A DNA stretch of 64,000 nt from Sophora flavescens. Taxonomy: Eukaryota > Streptophyta > Magnoliopsida > Fabales > Fabaceae. Of the stretch, positions 1 through 11,297 are shown one piece after another. Made by a program: the position numbers and the translations under genes. Location: positions 51,539,196 through 51,603,195 of the forward strand of contig CM061063.1 of the NCBI GenBank assembly GCA_030762895.1, given 5' to 3'. The stretch's first letter is position 1. Every line of letters begins with the position of its first letter. The notes beneath the pieces were generated by a model. It ran no database searches. It had not been told where the DNA came from and saw only the letters and a list, made by a program, of their open reading frames with translations.

Positions 1-1010
1 TTCTTCTTATAAGCTACTAAGCAAGAACTCAGATGTGGTGGATACAAGGTTCTACAAGTCCTTTTGGAATAAATATACGCCCCTTAGAATCGGTGCCTTC
101 TGTTGGAGAGCTCATCTGGATAGGATTCCAACAGCTATTAATTTGGCTCAAAGAGGGGTCCTTCTTTCAACTGAGAATATGTTATATGCCACTTTTGTAA
201 TTCTGCTGTTGAGGACACTGCACACATCTTCCTTTCATGTCCCTTTTCCTAGAATTTATGGAGGTATATTTACAATTGGTTTGGTCTGACTGTTGCCCTG
301 CATTCAGAATTAAAGTCACATTTTCTACAGCACGTGGGGCTATTGGACAGAAGGCACTCTAACTTAGGTTGGCAGCAGTTTTGGTTCGTGGTCATTTGGT
401 CAATCTGGCTCCATAGGAATGAAATCATCTTCAAGGGGAATATCATGGATCCGAATAAAGTGTTTGATCTGGTGAGGATTAGAGCATGAAATTGGTGTGT
501 CAATTTACCAAGAACGTGTCATTTGACTCATTTCTCCTTTACAGATTGGTGCTCTAACCCAATTATTTGCCTGGAGTACTGTCAGGAAGCGAAATAGGTG
601 TTTAATTTTAATCTGGGTGACCAAGTTGTAAGGTTGTTGCTACATCTCCTCAGTTACTGGTCAGAAAGCGCTACTGGTTTGGCTAAACTCGGTTTCTTGT
701 GTTTGGTGATTTTGGCATGCGGCCTCATTTGGATATATTTTTGGTTGGTTCCATCTGTAGGCAGGTTAGGCAAGCTGTTCGTGTTTTAAGTCACACCTTG
801 CTCCTTGTAATTGTTCCTGCTATTGTATAGGTACTCAGTTCAGTTATATTTCAACCGGTTGTTGTTAATTCGGTTGAACATATACCTGGCCGTTATTTTG
901 TTGTTTTCCTCTCCTTCCTCATGTAAATGGGTTTTTCAATTATTATACACTAGCAGCAAGATAGGCACTCTGGCCACATTTCTAATGCTTTTATTCATCT
1001 TTATTATATA
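1..1010 (+). mobile_element. 3' end of a plant LINE (non-LTR retrotransposon)
   Basis: The 5' part of this remnant lies outside the window. It holds the C-terminal zinc-binding region of the reverse-transcriptase ORF, followed from about 598 by several hundred bases without coding potential that fit a LINE 3' untranslated tail. No clear poly(A) tail or target duplication could be seen, so the right edge is approximate. Confidence 0.6.
35..597 (+). pseudogene. LINE reverse-transcriptase C-terminal zinc-binding domain (zf-RVT), broken
   Basis: The reading starts in one frame with the zf-RVT-type stretch FWNKYTPLRIGAFCWRAHL followed by DRIPTAINLAQRGV. It shifts frame near 187 and continues with CHFCNSAVEDTAHIFLSCPF, which gives the Cys-x2-Cys...His...Cys pattern of plant LINE ORF2 proteins. 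After an in-frame stop at 250-252 the same frame still reads WFVVIWSIWLHRNEIIFKG, a typical C-terminal segment of these proteins. Another stop lies at 487-489 and the last at 595-597. In intact elements this region follows the reverse transcriptase and is thought to bind nucleic acid. One frameshift and two internal stops make it a dead copy. The domain identity rests on motif recognition, not on a search. Confidence 0.65.
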
Positions 1011-2259
1011 GATTTATCCAACTTTACAATATGAGGTAATAATGTAAACTCACATTATATACATCACTACGTTAATAATATCATGTTACAAATAAATGTA
1101 AAAATAAATAAGATACATATTTTAATAAAAAATAAATCCAAGGTACCAAATATAATTTAGTTACAACTATTATTTGAAATCGAAATCTCAGCATTCAGAT
1201 TTATAAGGAGATTATGTATGGATCGATTTTCAGGAGCTTTTTGTATTTCCCTGCATTACAAACAAAATAAATTTATAATGTTAATTTTTGTTAGATAAAA
1301 AATAACAAAGCATATCATTTTTTTTAAAATAAGCTTAATTTACTTCTATTAGTTGCTTACCTTGTCACGATTCTCAAAAAATCTTCATACTTTTTTATCA
1401 TCTTTAATTTTTTTTGTTTAATAAACTACAAATTAAATAAAAAATGTAAGACTAAAATTTGGAACATTCATTATCGTAAACATTCATAACAAATATAAGG
1501 TATTATTAAAAGAAAATATTACATCCTCAAGTAAGACAATTTTTGTTCCAAATGTATTGAGCTATCACAACTTCTTTTGCTTGGTAATGTAGCTTCAAGT
1601 TTCCTAATAATTTTTTAAAAAAAATAGTATTTTAGTAAGTTGTGGATAATACAACTTATTATATAGTAAATATGTATATTATCATATCGAATACAATACA
1701 TAATATATTACCTTTCTAACCTCTGAGCCCACAATTCTCTTTTTACAGTATTCAATAGCTGAGTCTTATCTGGCGTTACTGTGGAACCCCACCCAAAAGA
1801 ATATATATTTAGATGATGTACCTGATTATCAAAAGATTAGAATATCGGTTTTTTATACAACGACATAATATGAAGTATCTAATATAAATTTATAATTTAC
1901 CTTGTTGTCAACTGGGCATATAGATGCGATGGATCGCTCAGTCTTCAATATTTTCCATAGTTTTTGATAGTTGTGATCCTATCATTTTTTTATTCGAATT
2001 GTTAATAGATTGATATGGGAAAATGTTTAAAAAAAAGTTGTTCATGTGAACCTACCTGCTTGATAAGCACATGCCCGAAATATTTGTCATCATCTCTTGA
2101 AATAAACGGTAATATATTTAAAAACAGCAATTTAGTCGAATTGTTAATAGATTTAGGCATGTTAAAAAAGTCAGTCAGCTACAACAATTTCTTTCTACAT
2201 GCATAATCTATATATTAAGCAATTAGAGAAACCCATAGCTTGATACGGTAATATATTTG
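1011..2259. other. AT-rich stretch with no gene seen
   Basis: No ORF with recognisable protein signal. A short direct repeat is visible: ACGGTAATATATTTAAAAAC near 2106 and ACGGTAATATATTTGAAAAC near 2245, each followed by AGCAATT. The second copy lies at the left edge of the long duplication that begins at 2260. Confidence 0.5.
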
Positions 2260-2510
2260 AAAACAGCAATTCAACCACATGCTAATTAATATACATGCAT
2301 GTCTTGCATTTCTTCTTAGCATGACCAAAAGGTTTCACCATTTAAATGACATAGGGATAGGATAAGATGAATAAGACACCGTCATCTGTTTGAAACTTTG
2401 ATCCAACTTCCATATTAAATAAGCCACCATAAACCCAGATTGCGATTTCTTTCAGTCATATATATACATGTATTCAACCTTAATCGGTGCTGCAAGTGTG
2501 TCAAGCATTG

Positions 2511-3037
2511 ATATTTTCAAATGCTCATTCCACCCATCTCTCTTTACAAATCTTAGACCTTCATTTTTACATTAAAAAGCCATATCATTGTAACCCAAAA
2601 AGCAAAAAGGGGAATGTCTAGGTAAAAGATTAGAACACACATACAAACACCCAACTGAATGTGATACTTCCAAGTAACTAACACGAATGCACACTATGCC
2701 CTAAGACTTTGGAAAGCATGAATAAAAAACTCAGAATCATATATACCTAAATTTTCAAAAATAAAAATAATGAATCTAACTTCAGACTTAATTGAAGGAA
2801 ATGAAAAAAAAACAACAAAAGCAGAGAAAATAAAAGAAGATACAAAGATCAAAGAAGACATGTAGATTACATTTAAGTTGTTCAGTAATAGAAGGAAGAT
2901 TGGCAAAAGTAGAAGCCATGAGTGAGTGGGGTGATTCTTGGAAATGAAAAGAAAAGCGGTGAAAACAGTCACCACCATCAACTGATAATTTCAAATGCTC
3001 ATTCCTCCCATCTCTCTTTACAAATCTTAGACCTTCA
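2511..3037. repeat. Short direct repeat of about 48 bp inside the duplicated segment
   Basis: The stretch CAAATGCTCATTC(C)..CCATCTCTCTTTACAAATCTTAGACCTTCA occurs at about 2517-2563 and again at about 2993-3037. Both copies recur in the right-hand duplicate (about 58990 and 59466). Read on the minus strand the second copy lies inside the exon-like ORF 2788-3069, so the first may be a partial copy of it. Confidence 0.7.
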
Positions 3038-3069
3038 GAATGCCAAAATGGTGCCATATTCACTGACAA
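2788..3069 (-). pseudogene. Unidentified exon-like ORF (copy 1)
   Basis: A 93-codon minus-strand frame begins MSVNMAPFWHSEGLRFVKRD and has ordinary amino-acid composition for its first 75 or so residues, then runs into a Phe/Cys-rich tail that looks like translated noncoding DNA. I do not recognise the family. A copy in the other half of the long duplication (59265-59543) keeps the frame open with a few substitutions, which is expected from recent duplication and is not evidence of function. It could be an exon fragment of a host gene or a chance ORF. Confidence 0.2.
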
Positions 3070-4802
3070 TTATCATGGATAGTTTGACAAAAAAGCATTT
3101 AACACTCCAAAACCCAATGAGTCCAAGCCAAAAACAATTCAAACATCATTGTTCCATCCATCCTCAGTCATTGCAATATGTCATGTTTTAATAGGTTTTC
3201 TTGTTAATTCAATCAAACAAAACAAACAAATAGAACAAAGAGCATCATCGTCTAGTACAAAAGTTTGGAGTTTTGAAAAAAATTCAAACTCATGTGAAAA
3301 TAAATAAATGCAGAACATCAGGGTACATACCCAATGCAGCAAAAACTTGCATATATGTCCTTTGTCTTCTCCTTTCAATCCTCTTCAAAAGTTTGATGTT
3401 CTTATAGGCAGAACTTCAAAAGAAAGACAATATTATATATTATTTAAACTTGCACATCCTTTTAATCCTCTACAAACTCTTTGCTTCTTTCATTCATTTG
3501 TTGTGCTCCCTCTTTGGTCATATTCATGCACCTTCCCTAACTGTTTCTAATACGATAGGATGTATCTGTAATATATAGCTATTTTTCATAGATAAAAACA
3601 TTTGCTATTCTTTAAGACCTGCAGTAAATCCTGGTGGACTTGTATTTACGTCACATATATAACCTAGAATGTGTCACAAACCATCATTTGAAAATGTGTC
3701 GCCATAGGTGGCAATAGGCAATAAACCCATAATGCAAGTGGTGATCAACACCAGCATCAACACTCGATCCTGCACCGTCTATTTTTTTTTATAAAACAAT
3801 CTTGGCTCACAAAAAGTCGTCTTACCCAAAAACCAAGATGGATGTACACCAATTTCTTTAAACCTTCAAAGTGATCCATCCCAACCCCAAACCGTAGTCG
3901 TGGATGAAATATTATGTTCTATAGATCAAAATATGGGTCAACTCTAAAATGTGACATATTGGAAAAACCTTCAAATTATATAGTAATTCAAGGAACAAAC
4001 CTTTTGTTCCAAAAATAAAGGATACTGATAAAAGAAAAGACAATGGGGATTTGCTTATTAGTAAGTTATGCTGAACATATAGGATAGTTAAAGTGAGAGA
4101 TCACAGATAATGACTTAACATCCAATATGCTAAAGGAAGAAGCATGTTATAGTACCCAAATTTCTTAAATTCAGCCAACAAACTTTGATAAATTGTTACC
4201 TTCACAGCGTATATTTCTATATTTTCTTCAATGGCATCCCCTGGTCAGATTCAACCCGTTGAATACAATTGTTGAACTCACCGGATCAGAATGCCTTTAT
4301 GCGCTTGGATTTATCCAAATTGTACCAATCCATGTGAAGACATAACTACAACTAAGAAAAATCAATAACTATTAAGAATTAAGAATAGTAACACATTTGT
4401 GCATTTCATATGCATTTCAATAATGAATATCTCAATTCTCAATAATGCATCTTCTGAGAATGATTTGGGAATATTTACTGTTTTGAAGGAAACCCTTGAA
4501 GGTTGTCGTTGGTGGAGTTTGAAGCTTCACTAAAACTTCCAGTTTCATTGCCTCCTTCAACGTCTTTTATCCCTTTGACATTGTTGCTCGCTGTGCACAA
4601 TATGCAAGCGCCGAACACAAACTCTTTCAATCTCCACGAACAGAATCCTAGAAACAGAAGGAAGAGAGTGTGTTTGAGAGTGTTTGTGCGTGAGTTTTCT
4701 TTTTTTTTTTTTGTTGGTTCAGTTTTTCTGTGGCAAGTGCCGGCGAGAAGGGGTAGGAAGAAATAAAGAAAAAAAATGGGGAAATGAGCGTTGGAAATTT
4801 AC
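3070..4802. other. Noncoding part of the duplicated segment
   Basis: Mostly AT-rich sequence. Minus-strand stretches of up to about 35 codons with normal composition (for example near 3690-3780 and 3830-3920) could be decayed exons, but none was recognised. No RNA gene or element terminus was found. Confidence 0.4.
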
Positions 4803-4926
4803 CAGATCCACTTCCTATCGCTCCCCGCCTCAGTCGCGACTCAGGACAATTAAATTCGCCGCCTCGCCCTCCTCTGCTCCACCGTCTTCCGTCTTCCTCT
4901 ATGCACGTCCACTCTCCATCGTTCAC
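4803..4926 (-). pseudogene. Possible first exon of an unidentified gene (copy 1)
   Basis: A minus-strand ATG at 4926 opens 41 codons rich in Gly, Arg and Glu (it begins MNDGEWTCIEEDGRRW) and ends at a good splice-donor context, CTG then GTAAATTT, at 4803/4802. GC content is clearly higher than in the surroundings, as in many plant 5' exons. The same exon with an unchanged frame is at 61275-61398. No protein family was recognised and no downstream exon could be connected, so it may be an orphan 5' fragment. Confidence 0.3.
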
Positions 4927-5929
4927 TATTGGTTTTTCTGAGTATGGTTAATCAAAAAAAGGAGATGGGGTCATGGGGTTGGTTATGTGGGAGGAATTGT
5001 GCGGTTGGTGGGGAAATTAAAAAATAAGCTAAAGTATAAAGGTTAAATTTGTAATAGTAAAAAATCGATACCAAATAACTGTCCTTTTTTAAACTCTGCC
5101 ATTATCTTTTAGTAAGTATAGATTATAATATCAGATTTGCTATCAAATAATAAAATTAAATCCTGGAATGGGAAAAAATAGTAGATAAATAAATAAAGGA
5201 AAGATTCTCATAAACGTTAATCGGTCTAAACTTGGGTGTTAAAAATCATGGATTTTTATGCCAAGTATCGTTAGTGTTTTTGTTTTAAATTTTTTAAGAA
5301 AAAAATTATGTGCCTAAAATGATGGAGATACACGTTATTTTTTTTTGTGGCATTTAACACACCTGGAGCAACTCACACTTACACTCTCGATCCTTACTTT
5401 ATTTTGGTTTTTTGTTATTTCTACTCAATTTAGGACCAATAAAAGAGAAAAAAAGGTAGGAAAAGAAAATCAAAGATCAGTAACAATACACACTCATCTT
5501 GGTCTCAATCCCAAATATAATGTTATTTTAAGATTGTTATTTTTTAAATATTTTTGTAACTTCAAGAATGTTAACAAAGTTATCACACTTTATGATAGAA
5601 TATCTATATTTTTCTATTCTATTTTAACACCAGTAAATTTGAATTAATTGATTTAATTAGTTAAAGTATATTGGTAAATTATGAATTGAATAAATGAATA
5701 AAATCTTAAAGAATGTTTTTAAATAACACCAAATTTGAAATAGAAGATAAAGAAAATGTGGAAATTTAAAACATATTAATAGTAAAAGAAATCTTGGTAT
5801 TTTGTTGGATTGCTCCCTTCTCGTATAGTCAATATATTTTCATCTACAATACATAGGTTGATATGGCTGTGGCAGCATCTTTGATGGTGATGGATTTCCC
5901 TCCTATAAAAGGTCCATCAATTATTATCT
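4927..5929. other. Noncoding part of the duplicated segment, with a dispersed short repeat
   Basis: Around 4990-5130 lies a short repeat ending AACTCTGCCATTATC...TATAGATT. Related sequence occurs near 8440-8545 and 32455-32560, the latter two at the edges of the tandem units. The rest is AT-rich without coding signal. Confidence 0.45.
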
Positions 5930-6172
5930 TATAGCTCCAAATCTTCCAATGATGCAGTTGTTGGAATCTAGAGCAGATAATGAGAAAATAGCTGCAGTAG
6001 CATTGCTTCTTGTTTGAACGGTTGCACCACTTCCGGATTTCAAGGAATAAATAAGAATAGAGATGACACTTTCATTCTCAGCACACACTCTTTTTATCAT
6101 CATGAATTGAGAGATTTTGAGCAGTTGTGACCAAATCCTCATGGAGCTCGGGATCATAAGCTCTGCAGGATT
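5930..6172 (-). pseudogene. U-box/ARM-repeat E3 ubiquitin ligase exon fragment (copy 1, frameshifted)
   Basis: On the minus strand the fragment starts at a splice-acceptor-like TTAATCCTGCAG and reads ARM-repeat sequence typical of plant U-box (PUB) E3 ligases, including AENESVISILIYSLKSGSGA and TRSNATAAIFSLSALDSN. These proteins pair a U-box, which recruits E2 enzymes, with ARM repeats that bind substrate. Only about 80 residues in the middle of the ARM region are present. The U-box exon is absent nearby and homology stops abruptly at 5930. This copy lacks 2 bp, present in the other copy, in the CA-rich run near 6090, which shifts the frame between SIHDD and the next segment. The second copy at 62404-62640 is in frame. 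Family assignment is fairly sure; the exact paralogue (PUB9-like) is a guess. Confidence 0.75.
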
Positions 6173-7740
6173 AAGACATGAATTTAGGAATACAACACTG
6201 AGTGAAACCCCCTAAACTTTATCTTCTAAATCAATTTTGGTCTTTATTATTTTACTAAGAAAGTTTTTGTTGTTTTGGTGCTGATTGTTAGGCATATAAT
6301 AATAGTCTAATATGGATCCTTAAGGTGTTCATTCATAAAGTAATTTGAATCATGCAATGAACACATTCTGATGGTGCATCCTTAAAGTAATGAATTCCTT
6401 CTGATTTTACTAAGAGTTTAAAGGGATAGTTTGTAAGAGAATGAATGGATCAACAGCATGCCAAAACAAATAGCTTATGTTAAAATCATGTCATACAAAT
6501 GACTTTTGCTCAAATCTAGAAAAAGAGCCGACATATTAAAGTATTTATGTGATACTATTCTAAGCTATGTCATTTGCATATCCATCAGTAATTTGATAAA
6601 ACTGAACTATGTCTACATACCAACCCATTTTGTTCATTAAATTTGTATCATGTTACAAAATATGGCCTTCAAAATAGTTCAAACCAAAGATCCCAATACA
6701 TAACATCATCCACGATGCATTTTGTCAACACTTTGCAAACAAAACTTCTAGATTTTCACAATCGTTTATCACTCACCCACATAAGTCAATTCCAACAAAG
6801 AACCTTAGAATGAGACACAATGTAATGATGCTATACCTGTCATATCCATAAATTCAATGCAATTCAACTGAGATTCGATAATACTGAAAATAAAAAGATT
6901 AGGGATAAACAGATTCAACACAATTCAATTTATATGTGGTTTCTATTTTTCCTTCTATGGGAAAAAAAAGCCATTTCAAATAAAGGTAATGCAGAATTGG
7001 GGAAGCTAATAGACAATTAGAAGAAAAGAAACAAATAGAACACTAACAAAAGAAGATGGTTTCGCCAGTTCAAACCTAAACTATATTTATTTTATTTTTC
7101 TAGTTCAAAAGAAACCATACAGCATGAATGTTCATTTAAATTATCAGTCAGTGAAACACAAATTTTCCAAAATAAGATTTAATGATGTCCCAACATGAAG
7201 ATACGAATTAGTAGAGTGGGTGATATAGTTTACCAGACCAAATCTTAAAACACCATCACTTCACTTGTATATTAGAAAGATCACCATTTGAAAAGCAAAA
7301 GAAGCTTTTGAACAAAAGACTATTTAAAAATACAGTTATGTAACTAACTCCTACACCTTAGATTCCACATTACTCGTACCATGATTAAAGGGTGTGAATC
7401 AGTTAACTCACAATAATTTATAGCATTGATAATGTATAAATCTTGAAGAACCTAATAAAGTTTTAAGAATAGAGACCAAGTATGAAGGAAAAAGTGTAAA
7501 ATACAGGACTTAAAAAAATATATTTTAATCTCTGAAAATGTAACCAACAGCAAGCATGCAATAATGGGAAGGAACAATGATACTTAGTGCCACCACATGA
7601 GCAGGGGATGTTCACCTGCCATTTCCAACATTTGCTTCAATCATTTCATGCGAAAGAATTGGAGGAAAAGAACAGTTAGAATTTTAAAAAATAAAAATTA
7701 GAAAGAATGTAATGAAAATTTGAAAAAGGTGTGCAAGAGT
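6173..7740. other. Noncoding stretch between two gene fragments
   Basis: AT-rich sequence without recognisable exons. Everything up to about 7523 is duplicated in the right part of the window. A minus-strand donor-like GGCAG/GTGAAC near 7613 could mark a decayed exon, but it was not identified. Confidence 0.4.
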
Positions 7741-7769
7741 GTAGACAACATAAGTGGCTGAGAAGGGAT

Positions 7770-7895
7770 TTCGGTGCGACCCCTCTTCAATGGCCTTATG
7801 TTCTCTTTGAAAGTTTCCCACTTGTTCCCATTCTTTCTCTTCAATGCCAGAAACTCTGTCTATGGATACACCTTTTAAATCTCTCAGTCCGCCAT
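7770..7895 (-). pseudogene. BUBR1/MAD3-like first-exon fragment
   Basis: A minus-strand ATG at 7895 (ATGGCGGA) is followed, after frame breaks and a stop, by TEFLALKRKNGNKWETFKEN and IRPLKRGR. This matches the start of the conserved N-terminal region of plant BUBR1/MAD3-type spindle-checkpoint proteins, where a P-E-T-E-F-L run precedes a W-E-x-F-K-E-N-x-x-P-L-K-R-G-R block. Those proteins help hold anaphase until kinetochores are attached. Here the bases before TEF are damaged, so ATG and conserved block are not in one frame, and no later exon was found within several kb downstream on the minus strand. It is best read as an orphan 5' fragment near the U-box fragment, not as part of a working gene. 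The call is from motif memory. Confidence 0.6.
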
Positions 7896-8539
7896 TGTTG
7901 AAGTGAAACCATCTACTTAAAATAAAGAGAGATCATAAGAAGAAGAAGGTTCTGACAGTCTGTATTTACAAACAACACAAAAAAGCTAATTAATTCATCT
8001 GAAAAAATGAATAAAATCTTTATGATAGAACAGAGTCAAGAGACAGAAAACTAAATAGTATCAATGCACTTGGATAAATCCTTCTTCATCTCCGCCGCTG
8101 AACAATGGCGGTTCTTCCATCTGTCTGCGCTCCAGCGGTTGCTACGCCTACACCCAACCTCAAATATTCCTCTCACACACAAACTCTCTCTGTCCTACAA
8201 ATGGCGTAGACGAAACAAAATCTTCCCTCTTTGTTTCCATTAAATTAGGGAAAATTTTGGATTATGCTCTTAACCTCTGTTATTTTTTTTCAAGTGTTTA
8301 CAACCATTTTCGGACCCTCAAATCCACGTTATTTTGCCTATCCATTCTCCATTGTAGTTCTGATATTAGGAGTAAGTCAGTTTTATCACTTTGACAGTTT
8401 GGGTAAGATAAGGAACTGCCGCACTGCGTTTAAAAAAAATGGAACTGCCGCATATTCTAAAGTTTCCAGGGGCAAATTAGGCAATATCAAAAAACTGACA
8501 CCAAAAACTGATTTTTTTTCAACTCTACCATTGTCTATT
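7896..8539. other. Noncoding stretch up to the tandem-unit breakpoint
   Basis: Contains a GC-richer patch at 8080-8220. On the minus strand an ATG at 8120 reads MEEPPLFSGGDEEGFIQ and then meets GTGCATTG, a weak donor. On the plus strand an ATG at 8106 reads MAVLPSVCAPAVATPTPNLK, a transit-peptide-like string that stops after about 34 codons. Neither was identified. The end (about 8440-8539) is a short dispersed repeat. Confidence 0.35.
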
Positions 8540-8545
8540 ATTATT

Positions 8546-10374
8546 TTATATTATTTTATTAAATGGCATAATATTAAGAATTTAATAAAAAATTATAATT
8601 CACCTTGTTATCAATTGGACGTATAGATATAATTGATTGTTCATTCTTCCATATTTTCCATATTTTTTTAATGTATTCCTGTTATAATTTTTGTGTTGAA
8701 TTATTGATAAATTGATAACAAAAAAGTCAAAAATGAATTTGCAACTTATAAATTATTTGTTTGTCAAAAGAGATAAATAAATTAACTTCACTCCCTTTCT
8801 AACCATTCAACTGTAGCAGGACTCTAGGTAAAACATTTTACTTTTCTTTTTTGGAGTGATTTATGTCGTTGGATATGAATCAAAATTGCTTCACCTAAGT
8901 TGGTCGAGATCTTAGTTTCAACATGACCTTTTAAAACCAGTAATTAGAGTAAAATATCTCTGAATGAAGCTCCAGGCACGTTAATTTGTTGTTAAGGGTA
9001 GTTGATTTGATGGTAGATGACAATCAGCGGTAATTTACTTGTATTAATATGAACATTATTGCTTAGAACCTTTTTCTTTCGTTTGTTGTGTGGCTTGTGT
9101 ATTTCATCCAATCTTCTTTTAAGAGAAATAGAAAGGCTAAAAGTAATTGCTCTTTGCTAAACTACTGAACAACTATGTTTTCGATCATCACAATGTACCT
9201 TTGACATTACATGCTTTTTCTCTCTTCTGTTCGTTTCCTTATTAACTCTCTATTTTCACTCTCACATCCTTAAATAATGTTTATGCAATAACTAATCTTT
9301 GGCAACAAAAATCTAATTCAATGAAAAAAAACTATAAATCTCTTCTTGAAATGAAATGGCTAGAACTTGGTACAATGATTTCGTAGTGATTTCATCCATT
9401 CAAAGTTTATGCTGAATGATGTATGAAATGAAGAAGAAAAAAAATTAGGGGCGGCTCAAACCCAATCTGAAAGAATTTGTAGAGGTAATTACTGTAAATT
9501 TTAAAAACAAAAAATAGTTAAATCTTAATTGAGATGGGGTTTGATTGCCATTGAGTTAGAAAATGAAGAGCATATACAAATGTCATAAATAAATAATTAA
9601 ATGTTAAATTTCAGACATCACCTTCCAGATTCAAGTTTCCGGCCTAGCATGAATTTGTGTGAGCAGGACTCAAGAGATTTTTACTTGGGACCCCTACTAA
9701 CATCAGTAATCCCTTTAGGATGAGTATTTTTTTCAATATAGGTTGTTATCGTTCGTTTTCCTTCCAAACATATAGTTCCATTTATGCGGACATAACTTCA
9801 TGGAACAGGGTTTTGAAGTGATCCACATCACTTAAACTGGATCATAACTTGTCAAGCAAAGCATGCCTACTAATAGTGATGCCGCAAACTGACTAAGCAA
9901 ATATGGGCTTCATAGTAATGTGGATCCCCAATAGAATACTAAAAAATTTAAAACTATTTTCTCTTCGTTTGATAAGGAAAGACTTACATACTTAGTCTTC
10001 TACTTCTAGGCTTCTAGCCCCATACCATTGTCAGCTTTAGATGTTCAAACATCACGTATGCATATGCACTACAGAATTGGTTCAAGGGGCCCATAAGCCT
10101 TTTTCATATGCAATTTGGCAGAGTTGGGAATACTTGCATGAATCATACAAAACACCAGAGTAATAACAGAACCAAAATCTATTTTCGAAACAATGAAACA
10201 TGGTGCAAACAACACTGTTCCTTTCAGGGGAAAAACACCAACCAAATAATTTAGGCCCAATACAAAGCTCTCAAGTACCAGTCAATATCAATTCATCATT
10301 CAAACATATATAGCTTTAAAAACTTATTAAAAAAGAATAAGAAATATATAATTGGGGAGACTAAACTATAGATG
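8546..10374. other. Unit A, first part: no gene supported
   Basis: Noncoding AT-rich DNA. It contains the empty site (TTAAG, 8992-8996) for the LTR element in unit B. A 63-codon minus-strand ORF at 10069-10260 is identical in unit B (44229-44420), but has no recognisable family. With such recent copies, identity alone says nothing about function. Confidence 0.5.
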
Positions 10375-10379
10375 ATTAG
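10375..10379 (+). repeat. Target site duplication ATTAG, left
   Basis: ATTAG directly before the Tekay-type element is repeated directly after it (19471-19475). The empty site in unit B (44535-44539) has a single ATTAG in otherwise matching flanks. Confidence 0.95.
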
Positions 10380-11034
10380 TGAGACACCCCGTTGTATCCC
10401 TTTATGTCATTTAGTTTAAAACCTCATTATTTAATTACTTAATCGCACGCTTAACGTGAAAATTATGTAATAATTGAAACTTAATTTCTTAAGCAAATAG
10501 ATTCTTATAGAACAGAATATGAAAACATAAATATATTAAACATACTTGAAGCATCAGAGTTATCAAAATACTGTTTCAGGGCATCCCATCAATAGGATCC
10601 CGAACTGGTGCATAGTTACACAAAACATAAGCGGAAAGATAAAGCTTCACGACACAGACGCACTGGCCATAACTAACTAGACCCTAATCACCATGGGTCA
10701 CAGCTCATCCTCCGGCATCTGGTTCGTAGGGAGTTCCATCCAACTCCTCCTGGTTACGTTCATCCACAGGGTCTTCTCGTATGGTTCCACAAGGAGACAA
10801 AATACAACATACAGGGGATAAGAAACAGTTCTATCATCAAAAGCGGAAAAGAGTCATAGTAAACTATGCAGTAATTATCACAGACACAACATCAGTCAAG
10901 TCATCCATCTTCCATAAAATTCTTATATCCATCCTACCCTCACTCCTGCAACTAAAACTTGATACTGAAAATGGCTATGGTTTCCCTATCATAGTTATGG
11001 TTATCGATCAGTCGTCCAAGCAACACGTCCCATT

Positions 11035-11297
11035 CCCGGTGCACATCCTTGGTCATGGTGAGAATGTCATGCAAAGCAATGACACTATAGCTGCACATTA
11101 AACCCGGTGCACATCCCGGACCGTGGGTGCTCATGCAAAGCAATGACACTATAGCTGCACGATTATCTCGGTGCACACCTTCACCATGGTAAGAACGCTC
11201 ATGCAAAGCGTGACACTACAGCTGCACGATGATCCCGGTGCACACCTCGTCCACTCCTAGAGGTGCTCATGCAACGCAATGACACTCGTAGCTGCAC
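11035..11297. repeat. Tandem repeat of about 65 bp inside the LTR
   Basis: Four imperfect units, each starting CCGGTGCACA and holding CATGCAAAGC(AA)TGACACT and AGCTGCAC. The same array is in the other LTR at about 16993-17258. Unit sequence varies, so it predates the insertion. Confidence 0.85.

Larger units (their letters stand above)
2260..7523. repeat. Left copy of a long direct duplication
   Basis: This segment recurs in the same orientation at 58734-64000, offset by about 56.47 kb, with only scattered substitutions and small indels. Homology starts at AAAACAGCAATTCAACC and still continues where the window ends, so the true length is unknown and at least 5.26 kb. It carries the exon-like pieces at 2788-3069 and 4803-4926 and the U-box/ARM fragment at 5930-6172. 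Sequence to the left of 2260 is not shared, which marks one breakpoint. Confidence 0.95.

Noticed and set aside
10069..10260. 63-codon minus-strand ORF identical in both tandem units
   Set aside because: Identity follows from the recent duplication. No family signal, splice context or start context was found.
10952..11206. ORFs over the LTR tandem repeats (also 16956-17365)
   Set aside because: Shadows of the 65-bp array; the frames differ between the two LTRs.
11035..11297. Regular repeats that might suggest a CRISPR-like array
   Set aside because: Units are adjacent and diverged, without constant repeats and unique spacers, and sit in a plant LTR.
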